DNA of 64,000 nucleotides, from positions 1 through 64,000 of the forward strand of contig CANLIE010000004.1 of assembly GCA_947491225.1 (NCBI GenBank), given 5' to 3'. Numbering within the stretch: position 1 is the stretch's first letter; each line of letters opens with the position of its first letter. Below are positions 28,734 through 37,979 of the stretch, one piece after another. Both the position numbers and the translations under genes were made by a program. The notes below the pieces were generated by a model. The model worked only from the letters and a program-made list of their open reading frames with translations. It was not told the origin of the DNA and did not search any database. Source of the DNA: an uncultured Cellulophaga sp. (GTDB lineage Bacteria; Bacteroidota; Bacteroidia; Flavobacteriales; Flavobacteriaceae).

Positions 28734-29552
28734 ATGAAAAAATATCTTCTCTTTTTATCTTTAATACTATCCTTACAATCCTGTGCTCAAAAGCCTAGTA
28801 CTAGCAGTAATATAAAAGAAAATACCATCATATCTAGATTTACTCCTCCTAAAGGATATATAAGAAAAGAAGTAGATAGTACTTCTTTTGCATACCATCT
28901 TAGAAATCTTCCGTTAAAACCATACGGCACTACTGTAAAATATCATAACGGAAAAACAAAAAACAACAATAATACCTATGCTGCTGTTATAGATTTACCT
29001 ATTGGAAAAAGAGATTTACACCAATGTGCGGATGCAATTATTAGACTAAGAGCAGAATACCTATATAAACAAAAGAAATATGATTCCATTCATTTTAATT
29101 TTACCAACGGGTTTAAAGCAGATTATAATAATTGGAAGAAAGGAAAACGTATTATAGTAAAAGGGAATACTGTTTTCTGGAAACAACAAGCAAAAGCAAA
29201 AAATGATTATTATACCTTTTGGAAATATCTAGAAATGGTCTTTAGTTATGCAGGAACTGCATCGCTTGAAAAAGAATTGAAACCAACTACCTTAGCTAAC
29301 ATTCAAATAGGTGATGTATTTATTAAAGGAGGGTTTCCAGGGCATGCTATAATTGTTGTTGATATGGTTTTTCATAAAAAAACAAACCAAAAGTTATTTA
29401 TTTTAGCACAAAGCTATATGCCCGCTCAAGAATTGCAAATTTTAACAAACCCCAATGACACTTCATTAAGCCCTTGGTATACTTCTGATTTTGATGAAAT
29501 ATTGGTTACACCTGAATGGGTTTTTAAAAAGTTAAACTTAAAACGATTTTAA
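28734..29552 (+). CDS. DUF4846 family lipoprotein
   Basis: The 272-residue product has a lipobox at Cys17 (LQSCAQK). The mature part shows the conserved DUF4846 stretches FTPPKGYIRKEVDSTSFAYHLR, DLPIGKRDLHQCADAIIRLRAEYLY and IGDVFIKGGFPGHAIIVVDM. These proteins are exported and widespread in Bacteroidota, and have no established function. The GDVF...GHAIIVVD segment resembles NlpC/P60-like folds, but I see no catalytic cysteine there. Confidence 0.85.
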   Translation: MKKYLLFLSLILSLQSCAQKPSTSSNIKENTIISRFTPPKGYIRKEVDSTSFAYHLRNLPLKPYGTTVKYHNGKTKNNNNTYAAVIDLPIGKRDLHQCADAIIRLRAEYLYKQKKYDSIHFNFTNGFKADYNNWKKGKRIIVKGNTVFWKQQAKAKNDYYTFWKYLEMVFSYAGTASLEKELKPTTLANIQIGDVFIKGGFPGHAIIVVDMVFHKKTNQKLFILAQSYMPAQELQILTNPNDTSLSPWYTSDFDEILVTPEWVFKKLNLKRF

Positions 29553-29561
29553 ACAAAAAGA

Positions 29562-29596
29562 GAATCCTAAAGCTAAAACAGTCAGCTTTAGGATTC
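29562..29596. terminator. Bidirectional terminator
   Basis: A 13-bp stem (GAATCCTAAAGCT / AGCTTTAGGATTC) with a 9-nt loop lies between the convergent DUF4846 and outer-membrane-protein genes. T runs are short. Confidence 0.65.
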
Positions 29597-29611
29597 CATA
29601 ACTACTTAATT

Positions 29612-30676
29612 TTACAGATCAAACCTAAGTCCTAATGATATATTATGCTGTTCTACCAAAGCATTCTTAAATACTGGGTTTAAATCGTATTTAACGTATA
29701 ACAATGTTTCCCCTGCACCTATGTAAGCACTTAAGCCATATATTAAATCTGATGTATTATAGTCTCTCTTAAGCTTGTCCTTTATAGGATTACCATCAAT
29801 AGTATACTTTAATTTTTGGCGTGTTCCTATATTAAAACCTCCATACGCTCCTATACCAAATCTAAATTTTTTATCCAAATAGTAACGTACTGTCTTTTCT
29901 GTTTCTTCTTTTGTAGATGGTCCAAATTCTATATGTACGGGAAATACCAAATTATCCATTCTAAATTTGGATTTTTTTAACTCGTGCTCAAATTCTTGCA
30001 ATTCCGTTTGATTACCGTTCATTACAAAATATTGATTATCCACTGGCTTTAAACCATTAAACTGAAAGGAAAAACCATAATGTAAACGTATGGCATTTGA
30101 ATGTTTAAAAACCCTTGTTCGCCACGTTATTCCCATTTCAAAAAACCTACTTCCTCCTATTTTATATGGTGAATCATCCAAAGATTGACCCTCAATAATC
30201 ACATTATTTAAACCAACAGCCCAAACAAAATCTAGTTTTGTTCTAATATCATATTTAATTTCTGATTTATCCCTACTTACATAAAACAGAGACTTATTGT
30301 TTATTTTTATATCAAAAATATCTACTTCTCCTTTTGTTCCTAATGAGTCTACAACTGCTAATTTATCTGTTCCGTTTCTTTCCAATAGCGCTATCTTATT
30401 ATCTAAAATAGTTACTCTGTTCTCTATGTTCAACGCTCTATTTTTTGCCACCTCTGATTTTAAATTTTGAGCTTCTTGAAATGTAATTTCCTTTTTATCT
30501 AAACGCTTATTAATTTTTTCAATTTCTAGTTTTAACGCTTCTTTCTCATAGGTCTTAATTTGTTCTCTCTCTTTTGTTAACACTTCTATTTTCTTCTGAA
30601 TTGTCTCTTGAGCCATCAATTTTTGTATGGTTAACGACATTAACAACAAGGTAATGTAAATTGTAATTTTTCTCAT
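29612..30676 (-). CDS. Outer-membrane beta-barrel protein with coiled-coil N-terminus
   Basis: A signal peptide (about 1-22) precedes a Lys/Glu-rich coiled coil (about 23-105). A beta-barrel-like domain rich in alternating aromatic residues follows and ends in HNISLGLRFDL. The 354-residue product shares a locus with an ECF sigma factor and an anti-sigma-like protein on the same strand. I infer that it is a target of, or an envelope effector for, that sigma factor. No specific family name can be supported. Confidence 0.75.
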   Translation of the reverse strand: MRKITIYITLLLMSLTIQKLMAQETIQKKIEVLTKEREQIKTYEKEALKLEIEKINKRLDKKEITFQEAQNLKSEVAKNRALNIENRVTILDNKIALLERNGTDKLAVVDSLGTKGEVDIFDIKINNKSLFYVSRDKSEIKYDIRTKLDFVWAVGLNNVIIEGQSLDDSPYKIGGSRFFEMGITWRTRVFKHSNAIRLHYGFSFQFNGLKPVDNQYFVMNGNQTELQEFEHELKKSKFRMDNLVFPVHIEFGPSTKEETEKTVRYYLDKKFRFGIGAYGGFNIGTRQKLKYTIDGNPIKDKLKRDYNTSDLIYGLSAYIGAGETLLYVKYDLNPVFKNALVEQHNISLGLRFDL

Positions 30677-30705
30677 AATTGTTTAATTTTAGATGTGTCT
30701 TACCT

Positions 30706-30735
30706 CCCTTCTAACTGATTAATATATTAGAAGGG
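30706..30735. other. Stem-loop in the leader of the outer-membrane protein gene
   Basis: CCCTTCTAA and TTAGAAGGG form a perfect 9-bp stem between the anti-sigma-like gene and the barrel-protein gene. It lacks a clear T tract. It could be a weak terminator or a processing site in the operon. Confidence 0.4.
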
Positions 30736-30772
30736 ATTTGTAAAACTTGATTGATGAATGTGTGATTATTAT

Positions 30773-31501
30773 TTAATTATTACGTGCTACCACAGCAGTT
30801 TTCAATTTTATATATCCTTTTTTTAAGTTATCAAAAATTTGATCTCTAAATGTTTTGTCCAACTCGTCCTCTGCCTCCATAAGCAACGCCATAGCATCAA
30901 CTGAAATACCTGCTTCAATAGCTTTCTCTGTAAGGATTTCTTGTTGCGCTTTTCGTAATAAAGAATCTACTTCTGCATTTGTTACAGCTACATTATTCTC
31001 TTCTAATAAAGCTAGTTTCTCCATTACTACGTTTAACTTTTTATCTAAAATTGTTTTTTCAGGAGTATTAGACTCTATTGGTAAAACCTTAGTTTCTTGA
31101 ACTGTAACTACTACACCTTTTTTACTACCTTGTAAATTAGCATCTACTAGAATTTCTTTTTTATCAGTTTCTTTTGTTATCTCTGTACCGACTACTCCTG
31201 TGTTGCTCTCCACATTATCCTCAAAAGAATTATTTTTTATCGTTGAAGGCACTTCTTTATTTATATCGACAACCTGTGGCAGTGTGTCTAAATCAGGAGG
31301 TGTATTAAAAAACCAAACTGAAGCAATTAACAAACCTATAAGACACGCTGCAATAGCATAATATACAGGCTTTTTATTGTTGCTTTTTTTAGGTTTATTG
31401 TCTAAACCCGCAGTAATTGTAGACCAAGCATTTTTAGATGGATTAATTTCCCGTTCTTGGAGCTTGTCTTTTAAATGTTCTTCAAATTTTAAAGGTGCCA
31501 T
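30773..31501 (-). CDS. Membrane protein, probable anti-sigma factor
   Basis: The 242-residue product has a short cytoplasmic N-terminus (1-~45), one membrane segment (YYAIAACLIGLLIASVWFF, about 47-65) and a long extracytoplasmic part ending in a helical segment. It sits 11 bp downstream of an ECF sigma gene, the standard position for the cognate anti-sigma factor. The N-terminus (FEEHLKDKLQEREINPSKNAWSTI) occurs in many Bacteroidota sigma-associated proteins. The role is inferred from topology and position. Confidence 0.75.
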   Translation of the reverse strand: MAPLKFEEHLKDKLQEREINPSKNAWSTITAGLDNKPKKSNNKKPVYYAIAACLIGLLIASVWFFNTPPDLDTLPQVVDINKEVPSTIKNNSFEDNVESNTGVVGTEITKETDKKEILVDANLQGSKKGVVVTVQETKVLPIESNTPEKTILDKKLNVVMEKLALLEENNVAVTNAEVDSLLRKAQQEILTEKAIEAGISVDAMALLMEAEDELDKTFRDQIFDNLKKGYIKLKTAVVARNN

Positions 31502-31512
31502 TTTACATACTT

Positions 31513-32082
31513 TTAAGATTCTTTTTTTACAGAACCTGATTCTTTTATTTTTTCTAACTTCTCTTGCAACATTTTTCTAGCCTTAAACAGTTGTGTTCTG
31601 GAAGTACTTTCTGTAATTTGTAATTGTTCTGCAATTTCTGAATGTTTATATCCTTCTATTGCATACATTACAAAAACTATTTTATAACCATCTGGCAATG
31701 CATCTATTAATAATTGCACTTGTTCTACATCTAAATCTGGTGTGCTTGTTACATATTTTGGTGTAGAATGCTCATACACTTCATCATCAAAAATTATATG
31801 CTGTTTTTTACGAAGAAACGTAATACTCTCTCTCACCATAATTTTACGAATCCAACCTTCAAAACTCCCTTCAAACTTAAATGTATCTAAATATTTAAAC
31901 ACTTTTAAAAATGCGCTCACCATAACATCCTCAGCAAACTGAAGATCTTTTACATACTGCCTACAAACACCAAGCATTTTAGGAGCATATTTGTTGTACA
32001 AAAGTTCTTGCGCTTCCCTATCTGATGCTACTGCTTTTTTTATAAGCGTACTCTCGTTATTATAGAGTTTAATAATTTTCAC
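31513..32082 (-). CDS. ECF-type RNA polymerase sigma factor
   Basis: The 189-residue sigma-70 family protein has region 2 at about 22-90 (LYNKYAPKMLGVCRQYVKDLQFAEDVMVSAFLKVFK). Region 4 lies at about 125-180 (LPDGYKIVFVMYAIEGYKHSEIAEQLQI, ESTSRTQLFKARKML). There is no region 1 or 3, as in the ECF group. Downstream are the anti-sigma-like protein and an outer-membrane protein, so it probably responds to an envelope signal. Confidence 0.92.
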   Translation of the reverse strand: MKIIKLYNNESTLIKKAVASDREAQELLYNKYAPKMLGVCRQYVKDLQFAEDVMVSAFLKVFKYLDTFKFEGSFEGWIRKIMVRESITFLRKKQHIIFDDEVYEHSTPKYVTSTPDLDVEQVQLLIDALPDGYKIVFVMYAIEGYKHSEIAEQLQITESTSRTQLFKARKMLQEKLEKIKESGSVKKES

Positions 32083-32335
32083 ATTAATGGTGTTCTATTA
32101 GTATAGACAATAAACATTACATTAATGTTGCCCAAAAAATAGATTTATTTTAAGATAAATTGTAAAATACTGATTATTAATATTTTAAAAACATAATTTT
32201 CTATATGTCCGTTAAGGAGAGTGTTATTCTAAACTTGTTTCAGAATCTCATTCTATTGCATACACCTTCTGTAATGTGACTCCTGAAATAAATTCAGGGT
32301 AATGTAGAGATTATATGACTAAAAACGGATACACA
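32083..32335. other. Intergenic region
   Basis: No gene is seen. A small inverted repeat CCTGAA-N5-TTCAGG occupies 32282-32298. The word AAATTCAGGGTAAT there recurs near 18292-18306, so it is a dispersed element. No clear promoter could be assigned. Confidence 0.5.
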
Positions 32336-33313
32336 TTATTTTTTTCTATCAACTACATAATTCACCATAAGTTTTAGTGAATTTTTATAATCAGATTCTG
32401 GATATCTGTTTAATAAAGAAAGAGCTTCAAGCTTAAAAGTGTTCATTTTTTCTTCTGCATAAGTTAATCCTCCCCGTTCTTTTACAAAAGCAATTACTTC
32501 TTTTACACGTTTTTTGTCTTTATTATGCTTTTTTACTGAATTAATTAACCAGCTTTTTTCTTTTTTAGAGCAATTATTTAAGGTATAAATTAACGGAAGT
32601 GTCATTTTTTGCTCTTTAATATCTATACCTATAGGTTTTCCTATCTTATCGTCTCCGTAATCAAATAAATCATCTTTTATTTGAAACGCCATACCTATCA
32701 GTTCTCCAAATTTTCTAAATGTTTCTACATCATCAGAATCAGGATGTACAGAACACGCCCCCAAGCTACAGCAAGCAGCAATAAGGGTAGCTGTTTTTTG
32801 TCTAATTATTTCGTAGTAAATATCTTCAGTAATGTCTAATCTTCTTGCTTTTTCTATTTGCAATAATTCGCCCTCACTCATTTCTCTTACTGCAACAGAA
32901 ATAATTTTCAAAAGATCAAAATCTCCATTATCTATAGAAAGTAATAATCCTTTAGATAATAAAAAATCGCCTACAAGAACTGCTATTTTGTTTTTCCATA
33001 AAGCATTCACAGAAAAAAAACCACGTCGCTTATTACTATCATCTACAACATCATCATGTACCAATGTAGCCGTATGAATTAACTCTATTACAGATGCTCC
33101 CCTATAGGTACGATCGTTTACTGCTCCTCCAGAAACAAGCTTTGCTGTAAGGAATACAAACATGGGGCGCATTTGCTTACCCTTTCTGTTTACTATGTAA
33201 TATGTTATTCTATTAAGTAGAGCTACCTTAGAAGACATAGATTCATAAAACTTTTTCTCAAAAAGTTCCATCTCCTTGTCTACAGGATCCTTTATTTGTG
33301 CTACAATTTTCAA
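32336..33313 (-). CDS. Polyprenyl diphosphate synthase (trans-type)
   Basis: This enzyme extends allylic diphosphates with isopentenyl diphosphate, probably for the menaquinone side chain. Both aspartate-rich motifs are present (first HDDVVDDSNKRRG, second FQIKDDLFDYGDD), as is the GKQMRPMF motif near the N-terminus. I start it at a TTG codon (33313), giving 325 residues beginning KIVAQIKDPVDKEMELFEKKF, where flavobacterial homologues start. The longer frame to 33427 adds 38 unlikely residues. Chain length cannot be read reliably. It ends the block before the ECF sigma operon. Confidence 0.92.
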   Translation of the reverse strand: MKIVAQIKDPVDKEMELFEKKFYESMSSKVALLNRITYYIVNRKGKQMRPMFVFLTAKLVSGGAVNDRTYRGASVIELIHTATLVHDDVVDDSNKRRGFFSVNALWKNKIAVLVGDFLLSKGLLLSIDNGDFDLLKIISVAVREMSEGELLQIEKARRLDITEDIYYEIIRQKTATLIAACCSLGACSVHPDSDDVETFRKFGELIGMAFQIKDDLFDYGDDKIGKPIGIDIKEQKMTLPLIYTLNNCSKKEKSWLINSVKKHNKDKKRVKEVIAFVKERGGLTYAEEKMNTFKLEALSLLNRYPESDYKNSLKLMVNYVVDRKK

Positions 33314-33493
33314 AAAGGTAATTAGTTGAGTTTGGAAGGTAAAAGTAATTAAAATATTGTACTCCCAAGCAATACTTCTTGTTGTGTTACAAAAAAATAA
33401 CAAACATTCACTCATAAACAAACACAAGGTATCCCTGTAAACCGGGATTTACTTTTGGCAACTTACAGTCTTAATTTTTATACTAGATCCATT

Positions 33494-33501
33494 TATCTTT
33501 G
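33494..33501 (+). promoter_or_regulatory. -7 promoter box upstream of the orphan signal-peptide ORF
   Basis: TATCTTTG matches TAnnTTTG exactly, 27 bp before the ATG at 33529. I see no correctly spaced -33 TTG. Confidence 0.4.
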
Positions 33502-33528
33502 CTGTATTTAACAAAAATTACTAAAAAA

Positions 33529-33603
33529 ATGAAGAAAAAATTATTTATATTTTCAATAGCTTTAATAAGTTGTTCCATAGGATTAAATGCTCAAATAAAA
33601 TAA
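33529..33603 (+). pseudogene. Orphan signal-peptide ORF (24 codons), probable gene remnant
   Basis: The frame reads MKKKLFIFSIALISCSIGLN then AQIK and stops. This is a complete Sec signal peptide with an Ala-Gln cleavage site, but almost no mature protein. It has a promoter-like box upstream and a strong bidirectional terminator downstream (33643-33676). The simplest view is a secreted-protein gene whose body has been deleted or lost to an early stop. A small exported peptide cannot be excluded. Confidence 0.45.
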
Positions 33604-33642
33604 TTTATAAATATTGATTTTGCTTTCAATATGTTTTTTTGG

Positions 33643-33676
33643 AAAAAAGCAGGTAACCTAGGTTACCTGCTTTTTT
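33643..33676. terminator. Palindromic bidirectional terminator
   Basis: A fully self-complementary 34-bp hairpin has arms AAAAAAGCAGGTAACC and GGTTACCTGCTTTTTT. It overlaps the rlmN stop codon by two bases. Confidence 0.85.
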
Positions 33677-34718
33677 AACTTTTATTTGCTAATTGTCCAC
33701 AAGCAGCATCTATGTCTTTACCTCTAGAACGCCTTACTGTTACTGTTATACCATTACGCTCCAAAGTTGCTACATACATTTCTATAGCTGCATTAGATGC
33801 TTGTTGAAACTCACCATATTCTATTGGGTTATACTCTATTAAATTTACTTTTGAGGGTGCAAACTTGCAAAATTCTACCAATGCATTAGCATCTTTTTGT
33901 GTATCGTTAATACCATCCCAAACCACATATTCATATGTAATTCTACTTTTTGTTTTAGAATACCAATACTCTAATGCTTCTCTTAAATCTTTTAATGGAA
34001 ACGTGGCATTAAAAGGCATAATGGATGTTCTTATTTCATCTATAGCAGAATGTAATGAAACAGCAAGTTTAAACTTAACCTCTTCATCTGCCATTTTTTT
34101 AATCATTTTTGGAACTCCAGATGTAGATACAATAATTCTTTTGGGTGACATTCCTAAACCTTCTGGAGAAGTAATTTTTTCTATTGCCTTTAAAACATTA
34201 TTATAGTTCATTAAGGGTTCTCCCATACCCATAAAAACAATATTACTTAGTTTACGGTCAAAATACAATCTACTTTCATTATCTATTGCAACTACTTGAT
34301 CATAAATTTCATCAGGATTAAGATTACGCATACGTTTTAATCTAGACGTGGCACAAAACCTACAATCTAAACTACAGCCTACTTGGCTAGATACACATGC
34401 TGTAGTTCTTTTTTCAGTTGGAATTAAAACCGATTCTACAATTAATCCATCGTATAATTGCAGTGCATTTTTTATTGTTCCGTCACTACTACGCTGCATT
34501 TGATCTACTTTTATGTGATTTATCACAAAATGATTATTTAACAACTGCCTAGTATCTTTAGAGACATTTGTCATATCATCAAAAGAATGCGCTCCTTTTT
34601 GCCACAACCACTCATAAACTTGACTACCTCTAAAAGCTTTATCTCCTTGCTTAACAAAAAAATCCTTTATCTGTTCTTTAGTTAAGGCTCTTATATCTTT
34701 TTTCTTATTTGTTTCCAC
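33675..34718 (-). CDS. rlmN: Dual-specificity RNA methyltransferase RlmN
   Basis: RlmN is a radical-SAM enzyme that makes 2-methyladenosine at A2503 of 23S rRNA and A37 of some tRNAs. The iron-sulfur motif is CSLDCRFC (CxxxCxxC), the glycine motif is FMGMGEPLMN, and the C-terminal catalytic cysteine lies in DIDAACGQLA. The 347-residue length is normal. It follows queA on the same strand, separated by a hairpin. Confidence 0.97.
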   Translation of the reverse strand: METNKKKDIRALTKEQIKDFFVKQGDKAFRGSQVYEWLWQKGAHSFDDMTNVSKDTRQLLNNHFVINHIKVDQMQRSSDGTIKNALQLYDGLIVESVLIPTEKRTTACVSSQVGCSLDCRFCATSRLKRMRNLNPDEIYDQVVAIDNESRLYFDRKLSNIVFMGMGEPLMNYNNVLKAIEKITSPEGLGMSPKRIIVSTSGVPKMIKKMADEEVKFKLAVSLHSAIDEIRTSIMPFNATFPLKDLREALEYWYSKTKSRITYEYVVWDGINDTQKDANALVEFCKFAPSKVNLIEYNPIEYGEFQQASNAAIEMYVATLERNGITVTVRRSRGKDIDAACGQLANKS

Positions 34719-34744
34719 GTTATTAAAGGTACTAGATAAAAGTT

Positions 34745-34786
34745 AATCCCGCCAATTTTCATTTATAATGAAAAACAAGCGGGATT
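34745..34786 (-). terminator. Probable terminator after queA
   Basis: AATCCCGC (34745-34752) pairs with GCGGGATT (34779-34786) over a 26-nt loop. The minus-strand tail is only moderately T-rich (AACTTTTATC). Confidence 0.6.
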
Positions 34787-34811
34787 TTTATTATGTTTAA
34801 ATTACTTTTAA

Positions 34812-35861
34812 TTATATAATGAGCATTGCATCTCCGTATGAATAAAACTCATAACTTTCCAAAATAGCCTCTTTATATGCTCTTTTCATTAAATCATGTC
34901 CCATAAAGGCTGAAATCATCATTAACAATGTAGATTTTGGTAAATGAAAGTTTGTAACCATACAATTAGCGATACTAAAATCATATGGAGGAAAGATAAA
35001 CTTATTTGTCCAACCTTGATATGAATTTAATTGTCCATTAGAAGAAACTGCGCTCTCTAAACCTCGCATTACTGTTGTGCCTACAGCACATATTTTACGC
35101 TTGTTTAATTTAGCATTGTTAACAATCTCCGTTGCTTTTTCATCAATTATTAATTCTTCACTATCCATTTTATGTTTAGAAAGATCTTCTACCTCTACGG
35201 GGTTAAAAGTACCTAAACCTACATGTAGCGTCAACTCTGCAAAATCTACACCTTTAATCTCTAATCTTTTCAATAAATGTTTAGAAAAATGCAAACCTGC
35301 AGTTGGTGCAGCTACAGCTCCTTCGTGCTTTGCGTAGATTGTTTGATATCTATCCTCATCTGACTGTTCTACCTCTCTTTTTATATACTTTGGAAGTGGC
35401 GTCTCTCCTAATTCCTTTAATTTTCTTCTAAAATCTGGATAGGAACCGTCATATAAAAAACGAAGTGTTCTTCCTCTAGATGTTGTATTATCTATAACTT
35501 CAGCAACTAAGGTTTCATCATCTCCAAAGTATAGTTTATTACCAATTCTTATTTTTCGTGCAGGATCTACCAATACGTCCCACAGACGTTGTTCTGAATT
35601 TAACTCACGTAACAAAAACACTTCTATTCTTGCTCCAGTTTTTTCTTTATTACCGTATAAACGAGCCGGAAAAACTTTTGTATTGTTTAAAACCATTACA
35701 TCACCTTCGTCAAAATAATCAATAAGGTCTTTGAACATTTTGTGCTCAATTTTTCCCGTTTCCCTATTTATAACCATCAATTTTGCTTCATCCCTGTGCT
35801 CGGCTGGGTATTCTGCTAGTAAATTATCTGGAAGTTCAAAATTAAAGCTCGATAGTTTCAT
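34812..35861 (-). CDS. queA: tRNA preQ1(34) S-adenosylmethionine ribosyltransferase-isomerase
   Basis: QueA transfers and rearranges the ribosyl moiety of SAM onto preQ1 in tRNA to give epoxyqueuosine. Recognisable segments are [23 protein letters not shown] at the N-terminus, the PARLYG and [10 protein letters not shown]-like stretches, and the conserved [10 protein letters not shown] and [12 protein letters not shown] motifs. The 349-residue length is standard. No other queuosine gene is nearby. Confidence 0.97.
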   Translation of the reverse strand: MKLSSFNFELPDNLLAEYPAEHRDEAKLMVINRETGKIEHKMFKDLIDYFDEGDVMVLNNTKVFPARLYGNKEKTGARIEVFLLRELNSEQRLWDVLVDPARKIRIGNKLYFGDDETLVAEVIDNTTSRGRTLRFLYDGSYPDFRRKLKELGETPLPKYIKREVEQSDEDRYQTIYAKHEGAVAAPTAGLHFSKHLLKRLEIKGVDFAELTLHVGLGTFNPVEVEDLSKHKMDSEELIIDEKATEIVNNAKLNKRKICAVGTTVMRGLESAVSSNGQLNSYQGWTNKFIFPPYDFSIANCMVTNFHLPKSTLLMMISAFMGHDLMKRAYKEAILESYEFYSYGDAMLII

Positions 35862-35948
35862 TAAGTGTAATTTTAGTTATCATTTTTGCGATTGCAAATA
35901 TACTACCCTTGCATAGCCGTTGTCAAGTAAAATACCAATTAAATAATT

Positions 35949-37178
35949 TTAAGCCTCTTTTATGTTAAATTGAAGTTGTTTTAAATCTTTCCAGAAATCA
36001 GGATAAGACTTAGAAACTACACCTGCATCATTAATAAAAATGGAAGTTTTTAACGCTAGTGGAGCAAAAGCCATCCCCATTCTATGATCATTATATGTGT
36101 CTATGACTACGTTTTTATTTATTGTTTTTGATGGCTCTAATATTAAACTATCGTTGGTCACTTTAATGTTTGCTCCCAATTTTGATAACTCAACATGTAA
36201 AGCCTCTAACCTATCAGTTTCTTTTATTTTTAATGTATGCAATCCTGTTAAACAACAGCCTATACCTATACCAAAACAAGTTACGGCAATAGTTTGCGCT
36301 ATATCTGGCGCATTACTTAAATCACAATTAATTATTGATTCTTGGTTGTTATCTATCTTTTTTAAGATGATATAATTCTCCTTAAATTTTGTTTCAACAC
36401 CAAAATCTTTATAGATGTTAGCCAAAACACTATCTCCTTGTAGGCTATCGTTTTTATATGAAGATAATTTTATTTCCGTACCAACATTACATAGAGCAGC
36501 AATACTATAAAAATAAGAAGCTGAGCTCCAGTCAGATTCAACAACCATTGTAGTTTTTGCAATTGCTTTTTTTGATGATACTTTAACTGTGTTTCCTTCA
36601 AAAGAATTTTCAACACCAATCTGAGTCAATAAAGCCAATGTCATTTTTATATATGGTACAGATGTTATTTTACCTACCAATTCTATTTCCAAGCCATTTT
36701 CCAAATTAGGAGCGGTTAATAATAGTGATGATATATACTGGCTACTAATATTTGCAGGCAAACTTACTTTATCTTTCGTTATTTTTTTTCCTTTTATCTG
36801 CAATGGTGGATACCCTTCATTTTTTACATAACTTATTTCTGCTCCTAAAATCCTTAAAGCATCTACCAAGATGCCAATTGGTCTTTCCGTCATTCTTTTA
36901 GAGCCTGTAAGAATAACTTCTTTACCCTCTTGAGAAGCAAAATATGTTGTTAAAAAACGCATCGCAGTACCAGCATGATGTATGTCTACTTCACCGTTAG
37001 AAATAGCAAGGCCTTTTTCCATTACCTGAGCATCGTCTGAATTAGATATATTCTTGATTTCTATGTTTGGATATAATGCTTTTAAAAGCAGTAAACGGTT
37101 AGATTCACTCTTACTACCCGTTATTTGTATTGTTGATTGTAATGTATTAGACGGTGGTGGGGAAAGGTATAATTTCAA
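35949..37178 (-). CDS. aroA: 3-phosphoshikimate 1-carboxyvinyltransferase (EPSP synthase)
   Basis: AroA joins shikimate-3-phosphate and PEP in the shikimate pathway. The shikimate-binding motif is TGSKSESNRLLLLKAL near residue 20, the HHAGTAMRF stretch corresponds to the PEP site region, and the late KETDRLEAL and YNDHRMGMAFAPLAL motifs are intact. At 409 residues it is a little shorter than the ~427 of E. coli. It lies on the same strand as the nucleotide pyrophosphohydrolase and dtd, 22 bp away. Confidence 0.96.
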   Translation of the reverse strand: MKLYLSPPPSNTLQSTIQITGSKSESNRLLLLKALYPNIEIKNISNSDDAQVMEKGLAISNGEVDIHHAGTAMRFLTTYFASQEGKEVILTGSKRMTERPIGILVDALRILGAEISYVKNEGYPPLQIKGKKITKDKVSLPANISSQYISSLLLTAPNLENGLEIELVGKITSVPYIKMTLALLTQIGVENSFEGNTVKVSSKKAIAKTTMVVESDWSSASYFYSIAALCNVGTEIKLSSYKNDSLQGDSVLANIYKDFGVETKFKENYIILKKIDNNQESIINCDLSNAPDIAQTIAVTCFGIGIGCCLTGLHTLKIKETDRLEALHVELSKLGANIKVTNDSLILEPSKTINKNVVIDTYNDHRMGMAFAPLALKTSIFINDAGVVSKSYPDFWKDLKQLQFNIKEA

Positions 37179-37200
37179 CTTTTAGTACTTTAGGTAATTA

Positions 37201-37527
37201 TTATTTTAGTTTTTGATTATTATGGTGACGATTATGGTCTCGTTTTGTTTTAAGGTCTAGTTTTTTATCAAATGCCTCTTGTAAATTTATTCCTGTTTGG
37301 TTGGCTAAGCAAAGAACAACAAAAAGAACATCTGCCAACTCTTCTCCTAAATCCTTAGATTTATCAGATTCTTTTTCACTTTGTTCCCCATACCTACGGG
37401 CAATAATACGGGCAACTTCTCCTACTTCCTCAGTTAGTTGTGCCATATTGGTAAGCTCATTAAAGTAACGTACCCCATGCTCTTTTATCCAATTATCTAC
37501 AGTTTTTTGTGCATTTTCTATGTTCAT
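37201..37527 (-). CDS. MazG-like nucleotide pyrophosphohydrolase
   Basis: The 108-residue all-alpha protein carries the two metal-binding ExxE-type motifs of the MazG fold, EEVGEVAR (about 31-38) and EELADVLF (about 62-69). Such small enzymes hydrolyse nucleoside triphosphates or related pyrophosphates as house-cleaning activities. The specific substrate is unknown. Its start codon shares a base with the dtd stop, so the two are co-translated. Confidence 0.88.
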   Translation of the reverse strand: MNIENAQKTVDNWIKEHGVRYFNELTNMAQLTEEVGEVARIIARRYGEQSEKESDKSKDLGEELADVLFVVLCLANQTGINLQEAFDKKLDLKTKRDHNRHHNNQKLK

Positions 37528-37979
37528 TATTCTTTATTTTTTGTATCTATTATTATAGTAACTGGACCATCATTTAACAACTCTACTTTCATATCTGCCC
37601 CAAAAACACCAGTACCTATTGCTTTTTTAATATCTGCTTCTAATTGTTTAACAAATTGCTCATATAGAGGCACTGCAATTTCTGGTCGTGCTGCATTACT
37701 ATAAGAGGGTCTATTCCCTTTTTTTGTAGTTGCATATAATGTAAACTGACTTACAACTATTACATTACCCTTTACATCTAACAAAGACTTATTCATAACA
37801 CCTTCACCATCATTAAAAATTCTTAGATTGGCTATCTTACGAGAAAGCCATTTTATATCTTCCTTAGTATCTTCACCTTCAATACCCAATAAAATTAATA
37901 GTCCTCTATCTATTTTAGAAATAATTTTTTCTTCTACAGTGACACTTGCTTTTGTAACCCTTTGTATAACTGCTCTCAT
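37527..37979 (-). CDS. dtd: D-aminoacyl-tRNA deacylase
   Basis: Dtd removes D-amino acids mischarged onto tRNA. It begins [18 protein letters not shown], as the family does, and contains the SQFTLYA motif and the GPVTIIID C-terminus. The [12 protein letters not shown] stretch has the Gly/Asn-Arg-Pro-Ser form of the cross-subunit proline motif region. The length, 150 aa, is normal. It overlaps rsgA by 4 bp. Confidence 0.96.
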   Translation of the reverse strand: MRAVIQRVTKASVTVEEKIISKIDRGLLILLGIEGEDTKEDIKWLSRKIANLRIFNDGEGVMNKSLLDVKGNVIVVSQFTLYATTKKGNRPSYSNAARPEIAVPLYEQFVKQLEADIKKAIGTGVFGADMKVELLNDGPVTIIIDTKNKE

